Assembly (NCBI GenBank): GCA_027574665.1
Contig: CM050652.1
Location: forward strand, 40,762,307-40,826,306
DNA length: 64,000 nucleotides
DNA from: Rhynochetos jubatus
Lineage: Eukaryota > Chordata > Aves > Eurypygiformes > Rhynochetidae
Reading direction: 5' to 3'
Positions 38,375-51,360 of the stretch are shown in pieces. Below the pieces are notes generated by a model. It was not told where the DNA came from. It did no database searches and worked only from the letters and a program-made list of their open reading frames with translations. The stretch's first letter is position 1. Each line of letters starts with the position of its first letter. The position numbers and the translations under genes are program-made.

Positions 38375-38550
38375 ATGATACTAACTCTGTTTTACAGCTG
38401 GAGACCTGAAGCTCAGAGCTGAGATCTCCACGGTCGTGATTTATGCAAGACCATGAGCTCACCCAGCCCCATGGGGGGTACGAGGCAGACCCCTCTGCCG
38501 ATTCCAGCTGCAGTGTCTCCATCACACAGCTACACCTGCGTAACTCTGAA
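38375..38550 (-). mobile_element. MIR-like relic, reverse orientation
   Basis: On the plus strand the segment CTGTTTTACAGCTGGAGACC then TGAAGCTCAGAG (38,388-38,419) follows the reverse complement of the MIR core (CCATTTTACAGATGAGGAAA, then CTGAGGCTCAGAG). A degraded stretch follows, in which GCAAGACCATGAGCTCACCC could correspond to the family's GCCCAAGGTCACACAGC, and then a region where the tRNA-related head would lie. Divergence is high, and the part beyond about 38,470 is placed only by spacing. Confidence 0.45.
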
Positions 38551-40289
38551 AGCTTCTTGGATGGGAGAAAAATCATTTGTGCATGGAGATGAGTTGTTTC
38601 TCAGCTTTCAGGCTTCCTAGCTGTAATCATTCCTTGAAAAAGGGCTGTGAAAAGGGCAGGGTCAACAGGTGGATCGTCAGACACTGTGCTAAGAACAAAT
38701 TGGCCGGCTTTCTGTTACACCGTTCTGTTGCTGCACGGATACACATACTCAGTCATGAAATCAAACGCCAGCAGATTATATTTCCATCCAAACAGGATCA
38801 TCTATGAATATATATATAACTCTATCTTGAATTAGAAAAATCCATCAGGTTTTTTCCATGCACGAGTCTGTGTAGACATCCAGCTATGGAGCAGTACAAT
38901 ACACACAAAATATGCAAGTGAAGTGATTATATCTAAAATAGCACAAACTCAAGAGCAGCAGCTCCCCAAATTCCAACTCCCCCCCCCCCCCCATCTGCAC
39001 CCTATGCATTTTCAGACTTATTACAAATCTTTTCAGTTTGCAATCATTTCCTTAAACTGATTTTAGCCAGATTAGTCTTATTTCTTCTTATTAGACACAT
39101 CTTTCATACAGAGTGTAAAACAATAATCTGCTTGTAATGCTTAGTGGCATTGGCTCTAATCAAAGAGATGGGAGGAGAATTGCTACTAATGGAAATACCG
39201 GAGGGCCCGCTCTTTGGGTGGCAGTGCCTCAGAGGGTTTTCCACCTGCCTGCTGCAGGACTGAAATCCATCAGTTCCAAAGCTGCTTTATAGTCATTGTG
39301 GAGGTCTCTCTCAACCAGTACCAATTAATGACAACTGTAACTTTTCATGAAGAAAAATGTCAGTACCATCTGGAATTCCTGGAGAGAGAAAAACCTGTGG
39401 ACTTGACTTCTGCAGCATGACAACCCCCATCGTTATAACCAACACAAAAGCAGACTGATATTTTATCATTTTTGATCCACTCATTATACTGTTTGCTCAC
39501 CAATATGTGCTGGAATATTTTCATGTTTGAAGGGCGGGATTTTTCCAGTTCTTTCACCTCTCAATGATGGGTGGAGCAGCTGTGGCCCTTGAATGCACAC
39601 TGGGAAGCATTCTTGTCCAATCTGCTCTGTCCCAGCTCTGAAAAGGCCTTGTCTTTCCCCAAACAGTTGTGGTCATGCAAATAACATGCCACATGCCATA
39701 ACAAAGCAATCATTTTGACCACGCAAAAGATGAAGCCTGACCTTGCGTTATACAATTTCTTTAATTAAAAAAATAATAATTGAGTGAACAGAGCATTAAC
39801 ATGCTGACTAGAATTCTTCAGACAGTGAAACAGGATTTTTAGACGAGATGCAGGATTACATATTTCCTGATCCCACCATGCTTCAATCTTTCTAACAGAA
39901 AGCCCAACCTAGAAAATTAGCCAGTGTCTATTCCCCGCCCAGTGTGAGTATTTTTTCTGATACAAAAGGCAAAGTGTTTAGGTAGAACATTGGTATTTAG
40001 TCTGTGAAAATGTGTGATAGATTGGTCATTTCAGCCTTCCAATACTACCTGATATTTGCAAGTACAGGTTTTAAAATCCATACAAAGGTCTTGCAAGTTC
40101 TTCTGTCTGTGTCCTTCTCGCTGGAGCACTCTGGAATGGGCATGTAGAAACACTGCATCACTTCAGTATAGATGAATCTGGAAATTAAGACCCAAAATAC
40201 ACTGGCTGCAGGGATATGAGGAGAGCAGATTACATGAAATGTAGAATGTTTGCCCTATTCAAATGAAAATTTCCCTTTTTTTCTGAACT
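38551..40289. other. Non-coding DNA, no gene seen
   Basis: It holds the 14-C run and a short ATATATATA stretch near 38,810. No frames of interest. Confidence 0.6.
38979..38992. repeat. 14-C homopolymer
   Basis: An uninterrupted run of 14 C lies between AACT and ATCTGC. It is probably a slippage product. Length may be polymorphic or mis-assembled. Confidence 0.9.
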
Positions 40290-40510
40290 CCAGTGTCCTG
40301 GATTAATAAGAAGCAGCCTTTTTTTCTGCTCTCAGTTCTCTTAATGGCCATTTTAATGGTTGTCTCCTTAAGTTTACAGTCAGCTGTCTAATTACCAAAT
40401 GCCAATATTTATGAAAGCCCAGCATATACAGTGATAATGACACAATTCAATATTTATGGGGAGCACATTTTTCGTAAATACCAACAGTGAGTAATCACAG
40501 TAACTACTCT
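40290..40510. promoter_or_regulatory. Candidate enhancer, homeodomain/CDX-type cluster
   Basis: AATGGCCATT at 40,343-40,352 is a 10-bp palindrome inside TTAATGGCCATTTTAATGG. TAATTA lies at 40,389-40,394. The 11-mer CAATATTTATG occurs twice, at 40,403-40,413 and 40,448-40,458, each ending in TTTATG, a CDX/posterior-HOX-type core. CAGCTG E-boxes and GTAATCA are nearby. The cluster is compact (about 200 bp), and repeated words 45 bp apart are unusual for random DNA. Confidence 0.35.
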
Positions 40511-43500
40511 CTCGGTACTTCCACTAATTTCAGAGGACAGTGAACAGGATTTCCTTGAAACGTAAAATCCAGAGACTATTCATCCCTTACCCTTTCGGTG
40601 ACTTCAGACCCAGCACGTAGTAGCAGTAAGAAAGAGCTATGATTTCTTATTCCTGAAAAAGCATTGCTGAACTGATGGGATGAGGGATATTTTTAAGGTG
40701 CTGTGTTTGGTTTCCAGGTGGTGGGGAGCCTGACAAGGTGAGCGGCGGGGAGGGAATACTCATCTTTCGCACAAGAGCTCCATGATTGGAACAACATTTA
40801 GAGAGGGAGAAGAGCAGGGTATTGGGTACCCTTTGCCTCTCAGAATCCTCCTCTTCTCGCTAGCAAACTACAGGTCTCTGCGTAGAAAATTGCCCAAAAC
40901 CAGCAGCAGTGCTTGATTTTAGGGCTGGTGAGATGAAGCAGTTGTTGAGAGCAAAGTCGTCCTCCAAGACTTAGATGACTCAAATGCACCTACGCCATGG
41001 TTTTGGTGGAATTTAGCCAGTGGGCATTGGATCCAAAAGCCTCTGAGGATAGGGCAGGACAGACATCAAGGAGGGAGGGACTGCACTGGCAAACATTATT
41101 TCCATGTAGTAAGGGAAAGATTGAAAACTCGAACATCAAGGAAGCCCATCCTGCCCACTGCTGAGTTCTGTACTGCCATGTTCAGGTCACAATTATATTT
41201 AGCACATAATTTCAACCAGAGAAGAACCTCACATTTATATCTTATTCAACAGAAAACTCTCTACTATTGCGATGTTTTCTAATACTAGAAATGGTGGTGG
41301 AAATGAAGTCAGTAGCTCGCACCATTTCCTGCAGAGCCTGTTTCCCTGAGACATGCTACAGAGCTATAATCATCCAAAGTAACGAAAGGTGTAAATTAAG
41401 TTGAATAAAATTGAGCAAATATTCATTCTGCCTGGGAATGGCCACACAGATACCTAATGCAGTTTAAATAATGTATCCTAAATGTTTTCCTTTAGGTAAT
41501 TTGATTACTTTTCCTGACCAGCCCCATGTAATGATCAGATGTTCTCTGCTGGAGTATTAACCAGGCCTACATTTAGGAGTCTGTTCTGGAGGGCTGAAAA
41601 AAAAGATGCCACGGAATCCACTGGGCTTTGCAGCAGATGCCCAGCCATCAGGGCTGGCTGAAACAGGTTGGAGGAGCAGAGGAGTGGCGTGCCCTGCTGT
41701 AACATCGCCACGTAACATAACACAGAACATCCACATGATGTCAGTGTGAAGGCTCATCTGGTCCTGCCTTCTCTCTCCCACGTACACTGTTAGGGTCCAG
41801 GAATATCAAAACAAAGGAGTGTGTGTTTGCTTCTGTGTGTGTGGAGGGGGAGACGTACAGCAGAAAAGGAGGGGGAATATATACCTCTGTATACCTCCAA
41901 AGCAATAGGAGAATCCCTGAACTACAGGCTATAACCAGATGTTTGTGTTTAGCAGCCACCAATGGACCACTCTTTCAGGAATTTATTTTTCCACTCCTTA
42001 AACTTTTGATACTAATTAAGCTCCATGCAAAAAGGCCTTTTGTTTAAATCCATATGCTTTAGGCGCAGGTATCTGTTGTGTTCCTTGTCCTCTCCTGGAC
42101 AGCAGTGGCTTCAGTATCTGAAGTAATAAAGTAATAGTAGCAGAAATGAAGCTTTTATTACCATCATTTACTTGGTGCAGGGGGTGCCAAGTTGATGAGA
42201 TGTCAATGGCTGGTTGCCTAAAGAAAAGAAAGAAAAAAGAACAAGCTTTCAAGAAGAGGGATATGTAATGGGCCAAGTGGAGTCAGGAGCCCCGTGTTTC
42301 CATCCAGTATTAGATCATCTCACTCAGACTCTCAGTTTGTTTCACAATGTGTGAAACAGAAATGTAGCACAAATGACAGCATGGACTACTACAATTAAAA
42401 TTTGTATAATATTTTGAAGTTTTTTATTACAGTGTAAAGGCAAAATAAATGGGGTTTCTTTGTCCTTACCATAAAAGTTTTGCTTGGATTTAGTCACAAG
42501 GAACTGAAATAGCAGTTACTAACATCTTTAGATCCTGTCCTTCTCTTCTGAGTGTTACTGGCATAACTTCTGATACTTGATTTTCCCATGGTGCAAGTTT
42601 GCTCTTTTGCTCGATTTCTCTTTTGTGCAGTGAGAGGAAGAACTCATGTGAGTGAACCAAGCTCATTTTCCTGTGCGAGGGTATGGGAATAGCAAATAAA
42701 AACTGGCTTCCGTTGAACAAAGTGTACCTGTACATATGGCACATATCCGAAAGCTTCAGTAGCAGTGATCCAGGAAATTAGATCTTTGACATGAAAGCAT
42801 GAAGTAGATCCTGAAACAGAACAAAAGGAAAGGGCCAAATTTGCAAATACATATTAAACATTTGCAATTGATTCCAATAATGTTTCCTGATCAGCAGGGC
42901 ATGCAGATTTTGTTTTCCTGTCAAAGGCTGCTCCTGCCACCACCTAATAGGAAGAATGAGTCAACAGTTAAACAAAATGACCCATTAAGCCACTGTTGTC
43001 TTGAAACAGAAATGTCTCTTGCTCATTAACTTTGAATAAAACATGCTGAACAAAAGACTTGTACTTAAAAAATTACATAGAGGACTGCATAGTAACAGCC
43101 GTGATTCTACAATTTTGTCTCTATGATTCTCTTCCCACTCCTCCTCCCGGCCAAAACCCCTCAACTGTTAGTCATGATGCATTTTGGTTTCTTATTAACC
43201 TCCTTTTTCCAAGTTTCCAAGCCATTCAAATAAGTTTGTGTGGGTAGTTCATATCTTAATTTACTAGACAAGTTCAAGACTGTTTACAACCACTGAGAAT
43301 ATATACTGGTTTTGGGCCTTGGGTACTTTACCCAAAGACATCACCTTTCCTTCCTTTATTTTTTTTTTTTATAATTGGGATTAAGGAAGTGCTGAGACAC
43401 TACCTAGCGTGCAGGTCATCATCATGGCAAAAAACAGAGGCAAAAGTTATGGTCTAAACTACTCGGACAACCTGGTTCTCCATATTCCCAGCCACTGCCA

Positions 43501-46360
43501 TTTCTATGTAAGCCTAACCTTAGAAATGTGTTATTACGTAGCTACTATTTCTGGGCATTGCATGGGGAAAGCCAAAGCAAGCCTCGATGCTGCCTGTGCT
43601 GTCTGTACAGGTAAGGTGCAAAGCCAGCAAGGCAGCAGAAGGATTATAACCGGGAGGCTTCACTAATGGGTTACTGGCACAGTATGAAGGCTGCATGAGG
43701 GATTCACTGCTGACATGACAAGATACTCTCCCAACAGGGACCATGGATGGAAAGAGAAGAAACATTGCCAGTGTGAAATCTAAGCTGCCCAGCCACATAC
43801 CCTGGTGTGTGCCTGCTGTCAGCTTTCTGCAAGGTTTTGTGACGTTAGCTAAAATTTATCATTTATAATAAGCCTTTAAACACATTCCATGCATTGAATG
43901 AACTAAAAGGGTATGCCAAGTCATTGTACCCTCTTCAGACTTGGCTGTGGCCATTTGACAGGCACTGTTCTCTATCAAGAACATTGTTGTCTAAGACAAG
44001 GATATAACTGCTACTATCCCAGGCCCATTCCTAGGGGTTCTTTCTTCAAAAGTGGACCCATGTGAGCCAAATGATGGAATGAAGCTGGGTCAAATAGGCG
44101 CAATACAGACAATACATTCAGGAATAAAGCCAATGCCAAAGCACCTGTTTTCCCTAGGTCTGTGTCCATCTCTCTCTCACTAAAGGCCGTACACTTTAAG
44201 GAAAACACTTTAAACCTGCGCAGATTTAGCCCTTCAAAAAGATAACCCCATGCTGCAGAGGATGTGAGGGCGATCAGTTGTAGTACCTCTTAAACTCTTT
44301 TCATTATTCATTGGATGTCTAGGAAAACATTTTGACTGGTGTAATTCTATATACCCACCAGGCTGGTGCCAGAGATTCCATTAAACGGGTGCAAGGACTA
44401 CCTGAGCTGCCTGCATGGGAGAGCCACAGCCTGGTATTAACCCTTATCGATCTAGGCACAAGAAAGAAAAGATAAAACTATGCACAGAGGAGTCCTAGCC
44501 TGTGGGTCTGTCTGCCCAGGGTAGGCTAAAATTTTCATTTACAGTAACTGCAGCTGAAAGCACTTGAGAAAGAAAGTTGAAGATGTTAATCTGAGGACAG
44601 GCTTTCGGCTACTCTTTGAATATTAGACGGGGAGCTCATCTCTGAGTCCCCTGTCCTGGACTTGAAGGGAGAAGGAGGGAGTCTGCTGTGGTAGCATAAA
44701 GAGTCTGGAATTGGGCAAACCAGAATGAATAAAGACTCACCTATGCTATGTATTTAACTCTCTGCCAGTTAAAGCAGTTTCATCCCCAGCTTCAGTGCTG
44801 GCTCTGGCCAGCTGCCCTGGCCCCAGCCTGCTCATCACTCTCACTCATACCAACCAACCCAGAAAGCCTTTTAGGTTTCCGTCAACGCTCGTCACCTTCT
44901 CCACATCCTCAGCTGAAATGAAAATCAGGAATGAGGCAGCATGCTGATTTACGTAATCATCGATTAACTGGATTCACCCCAGATGGGCTGTGGACTTGCC
45001 CCACCATGACCCCATCAGGAGCCCATAGCAGGGAGCCCACACACATGTATGATGAAAGAATGGAAAGACCGTCTGAAATTCACTGGCAGCATTTGCATTT
45101 TCTAGGCCTCCCTCTGTTCCAGAGGAGCCCAACGTGTTTGAAATACTGCTTTGTACACATTCAGGGTCACCCTTGTTAGGCCTGTTAACCCCGCTGAGTA
45201 ATTTATATTTACCTGTTCTTGCCCCTTCTTGCAGCACTGTCATAACTGGTTTTTAGTTTATGAAAATACAAGGAAAAGGTATTTGTGTATATAAAGAAAT
45301 AAACCTTGCAACGAAGAGTCATCTTGAAAGCAGAGAAGTCCCCTGTTTTTACTGTATGTAAGATCAGGGCAGTGACGTGGCCTCCTTGCCTTCATTTCTT
45401 TTGGTCTTTATTATACCTGTTAAATGATTTTCTTCACTTTCTTACCAAAAAAGACCTGTCTCAAAAACAAACAGTATATGCGGATATGTCTTAAAGGAAG
45501 ACAGCCAATCCTCAGGTACCATGTATCCTGCTAAAACCCTGACATTAATAAGATCCCAGCAGTGCAATTGTTCCAAGATTTTTCCTCCAACAGTGGGGTG
45601 AAGTCTCTCAGTCTGCCATGGAAACAGGCTGGGTAGTGTTGTCAAAAGGAATAAGAATTCGATTGTACAAATAATCTGCAGTTAATGTGAATATTGCTCA
45701 TTGCCAAGGTATAAATGTCATACCTCATAAGAAAAAAGTTTCCAGCAGATGTTCCTGTAATCCTATTTACTGGTTCTATACCGTTTCCCCCCGGTCACAT
45801 AACATGACTTTCCAGTGTTTTTCATACGTTGGAAAAAACTTTAATGAACACAATGTAAGAAATAATTCATCACAGGCAGAGGAATGGAGTAGATGACCTA
45901 AACGATTTCCAGTTCCTACTGGTTCTTTGTTATACTAAATATGCTCATAATTAGAGGACAAAAGAACAATTATTCTGATGTAAAAACATCCTTGTTATGC
46001 TTTAGAATAGTAAAAATAATTTGGTAAAAAGTCATGCCCCAAAATTAAATAATTATATTGTACAAAATCTGTGCATCAGCCAGGCTTGGCAAACAGCTCT
46101 CCATGTGGGAAGCTGTGCTGGAGTGTGCCCTGGCCTCAGCACACTATATTTCTCGGGGCATTTACTGTATTATTTCCTGAAATATTAAACTAAACACTGT
46201 TTTTCTTCCTTGCTTACTGAACACAAATTAAATCCACAAAAAGTGCAGCTTCTCATATTCACAGAGCTGTAGGTTCTCTCCTGCACCTCTTCCTGACTGG
46301 GGTTTGTGTGGTTGTAAATTTAAAAAATCTCTTCCTTGGAAATCATCCTGACAATAAAAA

Positions 46361-46377
46361 GAGAGAGAGAGAGAGAA
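46361..46377. repeat. (AG)n dinucleotide repeat
   Basis: About eight AG/GA units lie between AATAAAA and AGCAAGGG. It is a short, near-perfect microsatellite. Confidence 0.85.
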
Positions 46378-47358
46378 GCAAGGGAATGATTTGGCTTTTC
46401 TAACAGAAAACCAAAGTGGAACAAATAACAGTTTAACCCTAGATGTGGTAGTTGTCCTCATGAGTTAGTGTTGTGGAAGAAACCCCATTATTTTTAGTGC
46501 TAACTCTCTCTTTAGTTCACAGTAGGAAGGTGTAGGCAACCATTCCTATTTCATATATTCACCATAGAGGTGTAAATTGCTCTGGAAGAAGGAGGACCAG
46601 TTCAAGTGATGGTAACAGACTGGTCATCACTAGGTGCCCCGATTCCAGAATGGAGAAGAAACAAGTGGAAACAAGCCCGTTGAGCCCTGTGCTGCTGGGT
46701 TTGTGTGTGAACTGCTTTAGCAGCACTCCATGAGGATTTTGGTTTCCAGGACCATGACAAATAGTGGTCATGCTTCAAGCTTTACCTTCCTCTATTTTAA
46801 TCTTTTGTAGCTCATAAATATAAGAGTTTGTAGCAGGCTGATTAGAGAAGGGTATGTGGAAAGCTTGGCCTTGACATCTTTCCAAGGTAGAGCTAGGATG
46901 AGAGCAGGATTTCCTCCTTCCCATCAGCAATGCTTCTTGAGCAAGGCACTGAAAAGGGTTTAACATTACAGCGTGAATTTTGTTCAGATATGCAGATAGG
47001 GTTTCTGGCTACCTTTCAGAGCAGAGGGAGCTGACAGAGGTCTGCTATGCATGATTCCTGAGGTTTGACGGCTCACTGCAGCCTAGCAGGGAGTCCCTTG
47101 ACAAGGTGCCTGCAGTGCATACCTCTCCAGTCCAAGGCAACCAAAAACCCCATGGAGACCAAACACAGACTGTCCAATGCATATATAAAACACCCTGTGG
47201 CTGTTTGGGTGGTCTCTGAGGAGCCTTGGGAGCTGTGTGGTTTGGAGTCCTTGCTTGAGACCGCAGTGCCTTTGCTGCCACGCAGTGTTGCGTTGACCTG
47301 AGGCCTGGTCCTGGCAGCGCCGGTCACCTTGGTCTCGGATTCCTGGTGAAAAAAGGGA

Positions 47359-47400
47359 CAGTGGATGGTTTTCCTGGGTCAGTGGATGGCAATCCTGGCT
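47359..47400. repeat. Two imperfect 21-bp tandem copies
   Basis: CAGTGGATGG starts both units (47,359 and 47,380), each followed by a three-base variable part and TCCTGG. Seventeen of 21 positions agree. This is a small local duplication within otherwise unremarkable GC-richer DNA. Confidence 0.8.
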
Positions 47401-49626
47401 CTGCTGACGGAGCTCCATGGGGTGGCAGGGCGAGCTATGTGTGAGAGCTTGACTCCTTGCCCTTTTTGCATACGTGTGTTAGAATTTTGACACCATTCTC
47501 CACCAGTTTGCTGGCCTGTGGACAATGCGAGCTGGCTGTTACCTGTCAAAACAGGTACTTAATTGGAAACTCCTTACATTTAATTCATCTGAACAATGGC
47601 CCAGCGTCAGAGACACCACCAGCCGAAATGGATTTGCTAAGCATGATCATGTGTGTGCTTGGGACCGTCTCCCAGTAAGGCTGTCTCAGGGAAGTGGAAA
47701 TGGCAGTCGGGGAGCAGCGCGCCCTGCTTCATGGACAGCACAAGCCTGTCTCTGCCTCTCAGTCCTGGGGGCCAGCTGCTCCCCACCACTGGTGCTGGGA
47801 TTCTTCATGCGATTCACTTCGTCTTTATGGCATATGCCGCACAACCGAGTTTCCTTTAGCCACTTCTCAGCAGAACCCGCAGAAAATACTTTTTCACAGG
47901 TTTCTTTGTTCTGTAAATAATTGTCACTAACCCTTTACAGCACATTTTTCTTTAACACTTCCCCGTAAAATATAATATTTTTATGAAAGAACTTACCGCC
48001 TGAAAATTTATTCCAATCACCTTTCAATAAAGTAGTTTTGCAATCAATATATTTTTTGCCTTTGCTGAATATCAGGATAAGATTTTATATAAAAGTCAAG
48101 TTAATAATCTACAGTCTTTACAGGAAGTAAATCAAAGCGAGAAGTTCGATGGAAGTTAGTGGAAGCTGTAAAGTAAAAACGTTAAGAATGGAAGTATGAG
48201 AGCTTCCATCAAAGGCTCTTATAGCCTCTGATAAAATGTAGCAAACAAATATGTATTTAAGGATTTTAAATTGTGGATTATTGAATCTATAATTGCTATC
48301 TTTGATGTAAGTACAGTAAGTATTTAGTTAGGAAATATTTAAAGAGGATAATGTTATGTACAGAGGACAAACTTCAGTGTCACAATACACAGCAGCTTTC
48401 CCTCACAATCCTTACATGATTGAATTAAAAACTGGTGCTACAATACATGCACCAGGCAGAGGGAGCGCTGAAGTCAATTTGGCAATAAAAGAGTCAAAGT
48501 TACCAATATTTCAATCAGACTTCACTGAGAAAGATAGAATTAAGCAGAATAAGAGTTTATAAATCTTCCTTTTTAGACATCATAGGCTATCTTTTAAAAA
48601 GATTGACGTTATGTGCCATCAATGTCCACATGAAATGGGAATGATGGTAATGGGGTAAAATACTGATCCCTCTGAAATGACAAAAAAATTAAGAAAAAGA
48701 TGTGAAAAATGAGTCAGTGTCGGCGCAGTTTGGGGGAATGCTTCATGGCTGGTCTAGCTCCTCATGCGACCACCGGCACCACTACTGTTCTCCTGGAAAG
48801 GAGCCCGGATCCAGGCTGGAACACGAACCCAGCGCCTCCAAGCTGAGCTGCAAGCATGCCAGGATCTGAGCCCTACAAACACTCTTAAAAACCTGGGAAC
48901 AGCACTTGCTGCCTGCTCCTCTGCCGTGCCTACCTTTCGTGCTTAGTATTTTGAAAGCAGTGGGAGTCTGCCAGGAGGATGTCTGAGAGCAGATTTTGGT
49001 CCCTGGGCTATTTGTTTTTTTGAGCTAAAAAGAGTGAGGTGGTTGCAGTAGTGTAATATACACATCGCTTGTCAAATTTAGATCAAAGCAGCTTTAGTTT
49101 TATGAGAACAGAAAATGTCTGAACTTGGCAAATTCCTATTTTTCCTCCAGGGATGCTATACATTCGTCAAAGAGCAACTTCACAAGACACACTTTCAGCT
49201 GCCACCCACTCTTAAAATATTGCAGCCTCCTTCCTTTCCTCCTAAAAAAAAGATTAAAAGGGTCTTTTTCAGCCCTGGCCATCCTACCTGCAGTGCAGAG
49301 GAGGGGAGCGCCCTGTGCCACACCAGCCCTTCAGCCTGGGGATGGGGCGAGCTGCTGCTGGGGATCTCTCCTCTCTGCTGGCCCAAACGGTGAGAAACAA
49401 GCTCACAAGCAGGAGACACTAACAGAAGCAGGTCTCTCCCACTTTTTTTTCTTTTTCTCTTTTTTTTGGTCACTTTACAGCATCCTGTAAGCACTAAACA
49501 TGGTTAAATATTTGCAGGGCTAGCTAAATTTTTTGTTCATGTTGATGTTTGCCAAAACATTTGGGGTTTAGCCAAGATGCAGATCTAACCCACAGCAATC
49601 ACCCTGTGTGGGAATTTTGATTTTTT

Positions 49627-49855
49627 TTGCCTGTCAAAAAAAAAAAAAATTAACAATTAAATATAGATAATTTACTCTGAACTGTAATATTTCAGTTGAG
49701 AACTTAGTCATTATTGCATGGGCCAAGTACTTAATATATCTCTCAATTATATGATCAAGGATTTCCTCAGTACATTGGTCATTTTACTAAAAGATATGAT
49801 GTGCCATGGAAGATGTAATTCATGTACAGAGTTTGTGCAAAAAAAAAAAAAAAAA
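49627..49855. repeat. Clustered A homopolymers
   Basis: Two uninterrupted A runs, 49,636-49,649 (14 A) and 49,839-49,855 (17 A), lie about 190 bp apart. A short T run precedes the first. Neither follows a polyadenylation signal at the right distance, and no retrocopy body is recognisable, so these are read as simple repeats. Confidence 0.8.
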
Positions 49856-50269
49856 GCAAAATACTCATCTACCAACCCTTTTAGCGTAGCACCAGAAAAA
49901 GAAAGCAAGCCAGTATCAGACCTGGGGAAAATGGCTGTAAAATCAAGTGGTTGTTTTTAATGCTTTTACTATGAAATTCCTCTGCTGTTGTTTTTAAATC
50001 TATATAGTCAAATTAGGAAAGTGAGTGTAAGAGCATGATGTAGCCACAGAATGATAATAGCTAATAATAATAATAATGACTTAAAAAAAACCCAAACAAC
50101 TGACTTTTCTGGAAGTGTTTAAAGCCAAAACCTACAGAATCAATATCTAGGGGATTTTTTTTTTCTGACTGTGGCCAAAACAAAAATGATGATGAAAATG
50201 CCAACAAAACTGCTGGGATTGTGGTGCTAGTTTGTCCTGCCAGGTGCAGAAACATTTCTATACTTCTAG

Positions 50270-50282
50270 TTTTTCTTTTTTC

Positions 50283-50318
<36 letters not shown>

Positions 50319-50506
50319 CTTTTCTTTTCTTTTCTTTTCTTTTCTTTTCTTTTCTTTTCTTTTCTTTTCTTTTCTTTTCTTTTCTTTTCTTTTCTTTTCT
50401 TTTCTTTTCTTTTCTTTTCTTTTCTTTTCTTTTCTTTTCTTTTCTTTTCTTTTCTTTTCTTTTCTTTTCTTTTCTTTTCTTTTCTTTTCTTTTCTTTTCT
50501 TTTCTT
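50270..50506. repeat. (CTTTT)n pentanucleotide microsatellite
   Basis: An imperfect T-rich lead-in at 50,270-50,318 is followed by an uninterrupted CTTTT array at 50,319-50,506, about 37 units. The opposite strand reads AAAAG. Because five is not a multiple of three, the array leaves several frames open and creates spurious proteins rich in Phe/Leu/Ser (plus) or Lys/Arg/Glu (minus). An uninterrupted array this long should be highly length-variable between individuals. The motif is a polypurine/polypyrimidine mirror tract and could adopt non-B structure. Confidence 0.98.
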
Positions 50507-51204
50507 AACAAATGTACCTCAGGTCATTTCTATGTCAAATTGTACTTAGAGATGCATGTTTTTTCTTTGGATACCTCAGGAAAACATTATGAGGAGCCTT
50601 TTAAAGAGCTTGGGTTGAATGGCTCTAAATGGCTTTTTAAGATGATGACAAAAATAGTATAGGTATTTTTCCCTAAGCTTATACCATTCTCTGTCTTTTA
50701 TACAATGGTCGTAATAAATATTGCCAGACCTGCAGAGATGGAGCCTGAGAGCTTGTCCATTTTTCCTAAGTGTTTCTGTTGTTGCAATAAACATTTCCCT
50801 ACAATTCCGGCCTCCCTTGGATACATAACTTGTGATACAACCATGCTGACATAATAAGCACTAACAATAGAAATCAGATTCAGAGCTACAAAACTTACTG
50901 CAGAGGGAATACTGCTAATGAAATGGTAAGTAGTGTCAATATACACGCCTGGGAAAAATGGCTTAAACCCTGTATTGCTCTGAAATGGCAAGCTTGCCAC
51001 TTATGTCTGGACATCCTGATCAGCACGGGAAATGTAGAGAAGTCCTGTTCTGCAGCACTGGTTTGTCACAGCGATGCCAGGGTCCCTGGGAGCACGCTGC
51101 TACTTACCTCCAGCTTCCAGGGAGCTGCTGCTCTGCTGCTGGCTTGGAAGACCTTGAAAGATGGAATGAGAGAGCAAACTAGCATGCTTTACCAGAGGTG
51201 ACAC

Positions 51205-51360
51205 AAGCGAATAACTATCTGCCCGCCGGCCGAGTTTTCCAGAATGCAAAGGGAGGACTGACGGCCGTGCCAACGTCCAACCCTCACGTCACTGCGGCAA
51301 GTTCCCAGTGAAATCCTGCCGGGTACGCCTTGCTCCGGTCAGCTCAGCACACTGACGGCA
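51205..51360. promoter_or_regulatory. Small CpG-dense patch
   Basis: I count about 13 CpGs in roughly 155 bp, including CCCGCCGGCCGAG at 51,222-51,234, ACGGCCGTG at 51,261-51,269, CTCACGTCACTG at 51,283-51,294 (a CRE half site, CGTCA) and CCGGGTACG near 51,320. The surrounding DNA is CpG-poor, as expected for methylated vertebrate DNA. Retained CpGs suggest an unmethylated, perhaps promoter- or enhancer-associated, patch. It is shorter than a conventional CpG island, and no TATA box or first exon is evident. Confidence 0.4.

Larger units (their letters stand above)
40511..50269. other. Non-coding DNA, no gene seen
   Basis: Mostly unique AT-rich DNA. The interval 47.0-47.9 kb is GC-richer, with overlapping frames up to 131 codons and the 21-bp doublet. 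AT-rich, motif-dense spots occur near 47,935-48,075 but have no distinctive arrangement. A (TAA)n stretch of about five units is at 50,060-50,078. Confidence 0.6.

Noticed and set aside
48146-48212. Inverted repeat GATGGAAG/CTTCCATC as a hairpin RNA
   Set aside because: Only 8 bp of stem with about 47 bases between. This is within chance expectation for AT-rich DNA.
48790-48860. tRNA- or MIR-related head (CACGAACCCAGCGCCTCC)
   Set aside because: Only one B-box-like word (reverse sense) is present, with no ordered neighbouring blocks.
49627-49855. Poly(A) tails of processed pseudogenes
   Set aside because: No polyadenylation signal at proper spacing and no retrocopied body was recognised.
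50221-50549. Phe/Leu/Ser-rich and Lys/Arg/Glu-rich 'proteins'
   Set aside because: They are translations of the CTTTT microsatellite; the period of five leaves frames open by default.
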